Below, in pieces: positions 56,671 through 64,000 of a stretch of DNA of 64,000 nucleotides. Where the stretch lies: contig JAKCPI010003221.1 in NCBI GenBank assembly GCA_023213315.1, forward strand, positions 34,040 to 98,039. The letters run 5' to 3'. Position 1 is the first letter of the stretch, and each line of letters starts with the position of its first letter. Made by a program: the position numbers and the translations under genes. The notes under the pieces are model-generated. The model saw nothing but the letters and a program-made list of their open reading frames with translations, did no database searches and was not told the DNA's origin. The DNA is from Euborellia annulipes. Lineage: Eukaryota; Arthropoda; Insecta; Dermaptera; Anisolabididae.

Positions 56671-57902
56671 AACATCTGGAATAAACAAATTAAACCATGA
56701 GCCTGTTCATTACAGCACAAATAATTTTTATTTCTTTTAAAAGCTGGGAGTGAAATGGCCATTTCCCAAGGATTATTGCACCTGATTCAGGGGCTAAAGG
56801 GCATCTGCCCTTGGGATGAAGAGGGATGCTCGGGTCTATTTCGAGGCCTGGTCTCGATGTGTTGTTTTACGACCTTTTCTTCCCCAAGAGGCTTTTAGAA
56901 CAATGCGAGGAGTTTTTTTTTTTATTATTTTATTACCAACGCCGTCGATAAGCAGACCGCAGGATTCTTATTCAGATTAGCTAAGAACTCCAGATCCTTC
57001 TTGGGATTATTTTCATAATATATACATACGTTCTACGATCTTTCCCCAGTCAGAGTTTATATATACTTTTTCTTTTTATTTTCTTCAACTAGAAAATGTG
57101 ATTATATTTTTTAACTCTTATAAATAATTTATATGGGCCTTCTATTAAATTTTAAGATGTTTTATTCATTTTAGAATGGAGTATATTAAATTTTATTTTC
57201 AAACAAGTTTATTCTTTATGAACGATATTAGGTGAAATCCCCGAAGAAACAAAAAGTAAATATTAAGTCATATAAAATAATATATTTATTTATATTTAAA
57301 ATCTTAATTCTCTCGTCGACGTTTCGAGTGTACCATCATCAATCATCGAGACAAAAAGTAGAGAAAAAAATAGAGAAAATTCATTATAATTTGATATTTT
57401 TAATTTCTCTTCTATATACATATTTTTTAAATACCTAAAATCAGCGTTCATAAAATAAAAAAAATATTTATTAATAAAATATGCAAAGAAACAGATTAGT
57501 GCTTAAGATATTGGGATTTAAATGTAATTTCGAAGGGTGCAAGTAAAGGGCTTGGAGACCATTTTCCATTAAGGGCTGAAATCTTCTCTCAGCAAACAGA
57601 GACTTATAGGGGCGATGAATTTATTTGAAAGTGAAATTCCATTCACACAACGTTGTGTAATTTAATATAGTCTACTTGGTATTATTATAATACCAACCAC
57701 TTTTAACTCCCCCCCCCCCCACCGCTTCTTTTATGTTTAGGGAACTTTTGGCTCAAAATTTTTCCTGCATAACTCTTGGAAAATATCTTGTTTTATAATT
57801 TCAAAAAATTCTATTTTCAACCTAAATTTTTTTATTTAAATATAAATTTTTTTTTCCAATTTAATAAGAGAGAGATCTTCTAAAAGATGTTCTCTTTTGC
57901 AG
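56671..57902. other. Unassigned DNA, part possibly single-copy
   Basis: 56740-56900 is GC-balanced and unique. 57309-57352 (minus: TTGATGATGGTACACTCGAA, ACGTCGACGAG) is a hammerhead-like motif locus. C12 at 57710-57720. Confidence 0.4.
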
Positions 57903-57986
57903 ATTTTTGTTTCCCCAGTGCAATTGGATTTTGGAGCTGATTTCAAGGTCTGCAAGGAGCTGCTAGTGACCTTCACTACCCCAATG
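57903..57986 (+). CDS. Candidate internal exon of an unknown host gene
   Basis: 84 bp, 28 codons, open and in phase 0 at both ends. It is preceded by a polypyrimidine acceptor TTCTCTTTTGCAG and followed by GTAAAT as a donor after CCCAATG. The peptide starts IFVSPVQLDFGADF and ends LLVTFTTPM. Composition is more balanced than the AT-rich flanks and codon use looks normal. No domain is recognised and no partner exon was identified in the window, so neighbours may lie far away across repeat-rich introns. If real, its gene runs on the plus strand. A chance frame cannot be excluded; expression data or a protein match would settle it. Confidence 0.4.
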
Positions 57987-58084
57987 GTAAATAGCGTTAC
58001 AGTATTTCATAGCTTAGTAACACATACACCCCTCCTCCCGTCCTCCGCATATTCACACAAACGCATTATAAATATTATAAAAAT

Positions 58085-58232
58085 TATATTTTCCCATGTT
58101 TACGAATTTTATATCTTGAATTCTAATATATCGGTGGAAACTAAATATATCTCGACACAAAAATATCTGATGTGACAAGCACAGAACACAAGAGAAAGTT
58201 GTGTGCTCTGCGACCTGTACACCAGATTTTTC
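58085..58232 (-). repeat. Family A fragment with decayed hairpin
   Basis: Reverse order: TATTTTCCCATGTTTACGAA, CGGTGGAAACTAAATATATC, TCGACACAAAAATATCTGAT, then the hairpin with deleted loop. Only the hairpin side remains. Confidence 0.65.
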
Positions 58233-58715
58233 GGAATGATGTCGGGGCTGTGTCATTTGTTTATATTTATGGGCTATATATTTTTATTGGCACTTGTAGA
58301 ATTTTCTTTTGATTTTTTAAAAAAAATGGTGTGACTGGTATATTTTTCATTAGGGGTCAATAATATTTCACCCTGTGAAAACAATTCCTCTCAGGAAAAA
58401 TAAACCTTTATTTATTTGCAGCTCCTCGGAGTGACGTCAAAGCTAATCTAAATATACTGAAACCTACCTGGCCAAATTATTGATTCTATTTATTAGGGGA
58501 TAATTCACTAGCGAATTTGGCTAAACGGGGAATAAACAAACCATTTGAGCTCTAATTACAAATGATCAGGCCATTAATTTTTGCTTAACAAGAGGAGATC
58601 AAATTGCCGATTGTGGCTAAACTAACTAAGCTAAATCTATAAAACGATATTATTAAATTTAATTACTATTTAAAAAAGAAAGGTCAATAATTCTGTTGAA
58701 TCAAAAGTATTTGAG
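58233..58715. other. Unassigned DNA, possible conserved non-coding patch
   Basis: 58415-58640 is unique, moderately GC-balanced and holds CTAATTACA and TGACGTCA-like (GTGACGTCAAAG) words that could bind homeodomain or bZIP factors. This is suggestive only. Confidence 0.3.
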
Positions 58716-58825
58716 GCCCCGGGCTTGGTGTAGATGGTAGCGTGCCTACCTTCTATACCGAACGTCGCGGGTTCGGACCCCAGGCAGTCCGATGATTTTA
58801 TTTAAGCCATTTGGATACCAAATGA
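58716..58825 (+). repeat. SINE1 head, 3'-truncated
   Basis: GCCCCGGGCTTGGTGTAGAT, GGTAGCGTGCCTACC, B box GGTTCGGACCCC, then TTTGGATACCAAATG, after which homology stops. It lacks the 3' domain and tail, so it was probably cut by a later deletion. Confidence 0.75.
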
Positions 58826-59711
58826 AATTACCTACCAATTATAATATAAAAAAAATTCCTGCCAAATTATTTCTGGATTTAGTGAAAATTGTTGATGAGG
58901 ACAAAATCTAGAGAGAACTTTTTAAAATAATACCAATAACGAAAGATAATTTCAAAATTCGAAGTGGTTGCTTTAGAGAAAATAAACATGTATCTGTTGC
59001 CGTTCAAATCCTCACAGAAACCACCCTTTATGTGGTCAATAGTTTTAATTAAACATCCCTTTTGAAAGGTCCACCCTCGTAATTTCATCAATCCCTTTCC
59101 TTTACATCGTTTCAGCTCTTTTCCTCAGGGCAAAATAATTTATGAATTTCAATTTAACCCTCTTTTGGGTTTAGTAATATAGAAGTATCTTTCCATGATT
59201 ATTAAGAAAATCTTTCGTTAATTTAAGTGCCTAGTCAACAAACTTCTCTTTTTATTAGTTTTGTTATAAGAATGGGTTTAGTGATTGATTTCTTGAGTTT
59301 TTTTTTTTTTTTTAATTTTCTTTTTCAACAGTTTGGGGTTAGAGCTATTTTAATTTTTTTTTTTTTTTTTTTTAATTTCACCAAATCGATTTAGTAAATA
59401 TAGTTAAATTTAAACCAAGTGAATAAAAAGAGTTAAAAAAAAAACCCCGAAAATATAAAGAATAAACATCAAAAACAAACATATAAAGATCACAAGAGCT
59501 ACAGATTTATTTGATTGATTTCAAAGTAGAAATTGATTCACATGTTGAATTACACACAAAAAAAAGTAAAAAAAAAAACTAGTTATCACGTATCAAAAAA
59601 ATCTGAATAGAGCGAATTTCTCCTATATATAATTTTTATGAATGTAATAATAATGTCCTTATTTTTAAAATTTGATTATAAATTTTCTAAAAGCCAAGGA
59701 GAGTAAGTTGC
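58826..59711. other. Unassigned AT-rich DNA
   Basis: T-runs at 59300-59312 and 59357-59372. No gene or repeat recognised. Confidence 0.45.
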
Positions 59712-60550
59712 ATATATTTAGTTCCCGACAGTACGGAACATTTGAATTCACATGAACATTTGAATTCACATGTGAAATTTATAAGTATATATTTTTTTTT
59801 TTTTTTTTAAACCACACTTTTTTCTCATTCACACTCACACTCACACACACATACACACAGTCTTTTCGGCAACTCAGGCCATATAAGACATTTACGATAA
59901 CCGTTATGAATATATATTATTTAGGGTTCAGGCATTCTTATTTAAGCCATTTGGTATCCAATTGGCTTAAATTAAATCATCGGACTGCCTGGGGTCCGAA
60001 CCCGCGACGTTTGGTATATGAGGTTAGCACGCTAACCTCTACGCCATGCCCCGAGGGCCTTATAAGTATATGAAAATATTTATATTTTGTTACCATGGCA
60101 ACTATTTCTCCTATCTTTCCTATGAAATACAAGAGTAAAGTGGTCTTCAGAAGATTTTAATGGCAAAATGAGAATATACATTTTAAAGAGCATTTAAAAA
60201 ATAATTGATTTAAAAAAAAAATCGTTAGAGCGAATTTTGAGAAAATCGAAAAAAAAAAACTGAAAAACTACATCAGTAAAGTACTAGTACTTTTTGGCCG
60301 ATTTTGATCAAAAGCTTATTTTCCCGGTCCCGGGGGAGTTTAACTTATATATAAAATTTCAGCCTCATAGCTTAATTCCTTCATGCTTAAAATTTAACAC
60401 ACACACACACAGACAGACCATGTCGCCAAAACCACTTTTTCAGGATTCAGGGGACCTCAAAACGTATATATCCATCAAAATATCGACATCGACATGAATC
60501 CAATACTTTCTCTCTATATATATTAACATATATAGAGGTAAGAGAAAGTA
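59712..60550 (+). repeat. Family A element, copy A15 (split by SINE1)
   Basis: Starts after the hairpin (CATATATTTAGTTCCCGACA), has a local duplication of GAACATTTGAATTCACATG (59737-59774), the SINE1 insertion, X-box-like palindrome (60089-60102), body, (CA)8 and the end GGTAAGAGAAAGTAAAA. Confidence 0.8.
59793..60059 (-). repeat. SINE1 inserted in family A copy A15
   Basis: Full reverse SINE1 with B box on the minus strand and a 12-bp perfect target duplication TTATAAGTATAT (59781-59792 and 60060-60071). Confidence 0.92.
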
Positions 60551-61113
60551 AAACAAATTAATACATTTTCGAAAAAAAAAAAATTCAAAATGACTATCTT
60601 ATAAATTAATTGAAACAAATTTATTTTCGAATTATGCTCATTATTATAGTAATTAATTTCATTTTGTATTAAATAATTTGTTAAATAATCAGTACCATTT
60701 ACTAATCCAACGATTATAATTATACGATTAAACATAATAAGTCTAGATAATTCTAGTTTAGCGAGCTGCAAATTTTTAATTTAATAATTTCTAGATTCAA
60801 TCCTCTACAATGACAAATTAAATAATTTTCCATTTAATATTTGTAACGCGTTTAATTGATTGATTTTTAATGAAAATTATCTTGTTTATTTTATTATTGA
60901 CATTCATTTTTCGATGATCCTTCACTCTTCTTGTTAACATAATTGCTGTCTCATTTCCCCAGCCTATTCATGCCTCTTATGACAGTGGCGTCAATGTCCT
61001 GAATCCCAATCGATTCAAAGTATTTGCTAAAATTATATTAAAGAATCTCAACAGTTCTATAAGAAAAAGAATAAAACTAAAATTATTGAACTTAATTTTA
61101 CTTCCATTTAGTT
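60551..61113. other. Unassigned AT-rich DNA
   Basis: No gene or repeat recognised. Confidence 0.45.
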
Positions 61114-61390
61114 TTTTTTTTAATTTTTTTTTTTAAACATTCACACTTTTTTCTCATTCACACTCACACTCACACACACATTCACACAGTCTTTTCGGCA
61201 ACTCAGGCCATTAAAGACTTTAGACGATAACCGTTATTGATAAATATACATATAGGGGTCCAGGCATTCTTATTTAAGCCATTTGGTATCCAATTGGCTT
61301 AAATAAAATCATCGGACTGCCTGGGGTCCGAACCCGCGACGTTTGGTATACGAGGTTAGCACGCTAACCTCTACGCCATGCCCCGAGGGC
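61114..61390 (-). repeat. SINE1, full-length
   Basis: Reverse copy, T tail to GCCCCGAGGGC. Perfect 13-bp target duplication CTTCCATTTAGTT (61101-61113 and 61391-61403). By eye nearly identical to the 59.8-kb copy, so both are probably recent. Confidence 0.93.
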
Positions 61391-61403
61391 CTTCCATTTA
61401 GTT

Positions 61404-61644
61404 CTTTGTATACCAAATATTCGTAACTATTAATAATGTTTAAATATTTAATTAATAATGTTTAAATAATTTATTTATAAATATCCCAACAGCGCGACCG
61501 CTGAATTTTTACAGCGTTTTAGAATTCATTTCTCTAGTTCTATCGTATGTCCGGAAATCATAAATTTATGGGATGATCAGAGCATGCTTGGTTCCTGAAA
61601 GATAGGCAACTTACTAATGGATTTTTTTAAATTATTTACTCAGT
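61404..61644. other. Unassigned DNA
   Basis: No gene or repeat recognised. Confidence 0.4.
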
Positions 61645-62146
61645 AAAGAGGAGTTTCTCGGGGGGGGGGGGGTCATTGTTGTGACTGGCCTCACAGCACA
61701 CAATTTTGTCTTACTTTCGGTAATTTAAAGGTACAGTGAGGGACAATATTAAGTCCCACCCATGTGTTTTCTACTTGTGATTATTTAATTGTTTTTATAA
61801 AAAAAAAATAAAAATCATTATTGAAAATTTTCTAGGTTGGAACCATGAAAGTTTCTATTAAAAAATATATAATTTTTTTTTAAAAAACAATGAAATAATC
61901 ACAAGTAGAAAACGCTTGGATGGGACTTAATATTGACCCTCACTGTACATTCTGTTGTTTGCCATAATATATACTATACAAATCAAATACAAATACATAC
62001 AAATCAAATATACACAAATCAAATTTGTATGTTTTAATTTTTAAAATTTTATATGAAAAATAAAATTTCATTCCCAAAAAAAATATATTTTTCTCAAATC
62101 ACGGAGGAAAGGGGTAATTACCTCCTTCCCCTTTTATCCGCCCTTG
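61645..62146. mobile_element. hAT-type MITE family D copy 4, interrupted
   Basis: Right end TATCCGCCCTTG (62135-62146) and interior (GAGTTTCTCGG with G13, hairpin remnant, TTACCTCCTTCC) match family D. The left terminal repeat is decayed, so no target duplication could be read. A Tc1-type MITE sits inside the hairpin remnant. Confidence 0.75.
61734..61945. mobile_element. Tc1/mariner-type MITE, copy 2
   Basis: 212 bp, ends CAGTGAGGGACAATATTAAG and its complement, TA on both sides (61732-61733, 61946-61947). It inserted into family D copy 4, so it is younger than that element. Confidence 0.92.
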
Positions 62147-62149
62147 AGA

Positions 62150-62267
62150 TGGACTGAACTTTTTGAAATTTATTCCAATTTTTTTAAAATTGTTAGATTT
62201 TGATTAAAATTGATAAATCAATTATTTTTCAAATGCTCTTTAAAACAGATATTCTCATATTTCCCCT
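62150..62267 (-). repeat. Family A piece left of the BEL element
   Basis: TTTTGATTAAAATTGATAAA, CAATTATTTTTCAAATGCTC and ATATTCTCATATTTCCCC match the family A body in reverse. The matching right part lies at about 63095-63140 (TCGACACAAAAAAATTC, TTGTGTGACAG), so the BEL remnant seems to lie within one family A copy. Confidence 0.6.
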
Positions 62268-62496
62268 TGTTGGAGATTTGAAGGCTCCTTACCTTTTCTG
62301 CCGATATAGTGGAAGCCTGCACTTTGACCGCTGCGCTGCGCCTTGGCGAAATACTTCCGAGTCGATGGTAGATTAGGAACTTACTAATTAATATTTAATT
62401 TGCCTTTTCGGCGATTTGATAAAAAAGGTGGAGCCTTCAGTTTTTTGGAAGGGACACCAGGTGGCGGGCAATGCTCTATTATATTTCGAACATACA
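62268..62496 (-). mobile_element. BEL/Pao LTR (single, 3')
   Basis: On the minus strand, a polypurine tract CAGCGGGGG is followed by TGTATGTTCGAAATATAATA, a typical BEL/Pao LTR start. The probable end is ...CTCCAACA at 62268, giving about 229 bp with TGT...ACA-type borders. The second LTR is not in the window. Confidence 0.7.
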
Positions 62497-62613
62497 CCCC
62501 CGCTGAACGGTTGGTTCAGGATTTAATTAAAAGGAGAGATAAAATGATATAGATGAGATGTGGATAGTAAAGATGGGGAATGAATAGATGAAGAATGAGG
62601 ATTTTTTTTGTTT

Positions 62614-63069
62614 TGTTTAAGAGGAATTATTAGATGGTAGAGGGGATAATTTCACCACAGGCCGTCTAATAACACCGGTAGCTGTTTTAAGGTCGACAGC
62701 TCGAACTATATTATCTGAACCGGGGAAAAGTTTGATGACACGGCCCAGACGGTATTTTCCGATAGATGAGGGGGCGTCATGAATTAAAACTAGATCGCCG
62801 ATGTTTAGGTTTGGGACAGATTTTGTCCATTTGGATCTTTCTTGTAGCGTATGTAAATAGGTATGATGCCATCGTGTCCAAAATGTTTGAGTAATTCTTT
62901 GTAAAAGTTGCCAACGATTTAGATGACTCATTTTTACTTCTGAAAGATCTTGCTCAGGTAATGATAATAGAGGGGCACCAATTATAAAATGTCCTGGTGT
63001 TAGGACGTCAACGTCGTCGGGGTCGTCGGTGAGAGGGGTGAGTGGACGGCTATTTAAAATAGATTCACA
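62614..63069 (-). CDS. BEL/Pao Pol C-terminal fragment (integrase end, DUF5641-like)
   Basis: The end of a BEL/Pao polyprotein; the integrase part inserts the element's DNA into the genome. Read upstream of the first Met (62931), the open frame begins after a stop near 63070 and gives ILNSRPLTPL, DDPDDVDVLTPGHFIIGAP, then HLNRWQLLQRITQTFW, LQERSKW, NLNIGDLVLIHD, LGRVIKLFPGSD, RRPVVKLSPLP and a stop. SRPLTPL and TPGHFIIG belong to the last part of the integrase core; the rest is the C-terminal module usual in this family. About 150 of perhaps 1,500 or more codons remain. The whole gag, protease, reverse transcriptase and catalytic integrase centre are lost. The remaining frame has no stop, so decay is by truncation. 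It is followed by about 115 bp, a polypurine tract and the LTR. Confidence 0.92.
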
Positions 63070-63140
63070 TTATTATATTATATGAAGCATAGTCTACTCC
63101 TGTATGTCTCGACACAAAAAAATTCTTGTGTGACAGCCAT

Positions 63141-64000
63141 CTAGACTAATTTTGAGTATTGATGTTAATAGAAAGTTGAGTGATGAGTCATTAGTTTTAT
63201 TTTTACAATTATAAATTTAATTTGATTAAATAATTCTTAAAAACATTATATGTGTATTATATACATACCATTAGAATAATTGAAATGTTCATTAGAAATG
63301 ATATCCATAATCGGATATCCTTTTTGAACTTGGCTCAGATTAAAATCGCGTCTCATTAAGAGCAAAAGAGAGAGAGAGAGGATTCGCATTCTCTTTAGGC
63401 AAATTTATTTAAGGCTTTTCACGGTGAAAAGCTGTTTTCAAATTACCCGTCGCATTTTTCTTCTAGAATAAGGAAAAGAGAAACGAGTTGCTGGTGGGAG
63501 TAATCTAAGGTTGGCGAGGATTAAAGCTCAGCGTTTCTAATTATTTTAATATATGTACTTATTTACTTAATGGAGTCAATATAGCATACACCTTAATTTT
63601 GATATTGCTTTAAGAAAAGGGAGCCTAATGGTTTAAAATAAATAGAGAAAAAAAAACCTTTTGAGTTAGAAGAAATGCTAAAGTCTTTTAAAATCTTTAT
63701 TAATTAAATACATACAGTTTTAGATTGAAATAAATTCAATTTATAATTGAATATCCTTTGAAGTAGATATGTAAATAAAAAAATTCAAGTCCCTTTTAAT
63801 TAATAAAATTTAAATTAAAAACACTTAGATTATTATATATAAATGTAGCCTATATTGGTTTATCTCTGAAACAATTTTTTTTAGGCAAATAAAAAATTTT
63901 TTATTTATTGAATGATCTTGTTTAATTAATTAATCTCTACTTTTTTAATATTTTTTATATTTTTTATATTACTTAAGGATCAAAATAAATTATTTATAAG
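63141..64000. other. Unassigned AT-rich DNA
   Basis: (GA)n at 63367-63380. No gene, RNA or repeat family recognised up to the window edge. Confidence 0.45.

Overview
The window is AT-rich, transposon-saturated DNA from an invertebrate animal. An arthropod is the best guess, from the mix of BEL/Pao, Jockey-like LINE, mauritiana-type mariner, hAT, Tc1/mariner MITEs, Helitrons, tRNA- and 5S-derived SINEs and Penelope-like remnants, but the species cannot be fixed from sequence alone. There are no operons, ribosome binding sites, CRISPR arrays or bacterial signals. No confident host gene is present; the one candidate is an 84-bp internal exon at 57903-57986. Nearly all long open frames are low-complexity (CA)n, inverted repeats or repeat copies.

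Layout: 0-11 kb carries copies of an abundant 0.65-0.8 kb family, here called family A. It has a hairpin end, an internal X-box-like palindrome and a CA/GT microsatellite. Two of these copies contain inserted SINEs. 11.4-13.1 kb is a 1.68-kb foldback. 14-19 kb holds three hAT-type elements with perfect 8-bp target duplications. 20.2-21.1 kb is a Helitron with a GC-rich tandem array; a second Helitron at about 22.8-23.8 kb was split by a family A insertion. 24.5-28.1 kb is a nest of a SINE-like element, the 3' half of a LINE (reverse transcriptase, one frameshift), a decayed mariner, and a hAT MITE inside the mariner end. 28-36 kb has several inverted repeats, a 144-bp satellite (about 8 copies), a Helitron 3' end hit by a 5S-SINE, and a TA-flanked MITE whose empty site is also in the window. 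36-54 kb is sparser, with MITEs, SINEs and inverted repeats around a hammerhead-like motif. 55-63 kb has a young family A copy inside an old one, the candidate exon, more SINEs, and a BEL/Pao 3' end with one LTR that appears to sit inside another family A copy.

The elements form a layered insertion record rather than a pathway. Points of most interest: the family A hairpin recurs inside a hAT MITE family; family A spreads a near-perfect RFX X-box; three SINE families with different heads share one 3' domain; and a motif with CTGANGA and GAAACGT blocks, resembling a hammerhead ribozyme core of the kind known from Penelope-like elements, recurs at about eight loci, several inside inverted repeats. 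Boundaries are accurate to a few bases where target duplications are given and otherwise approximate.
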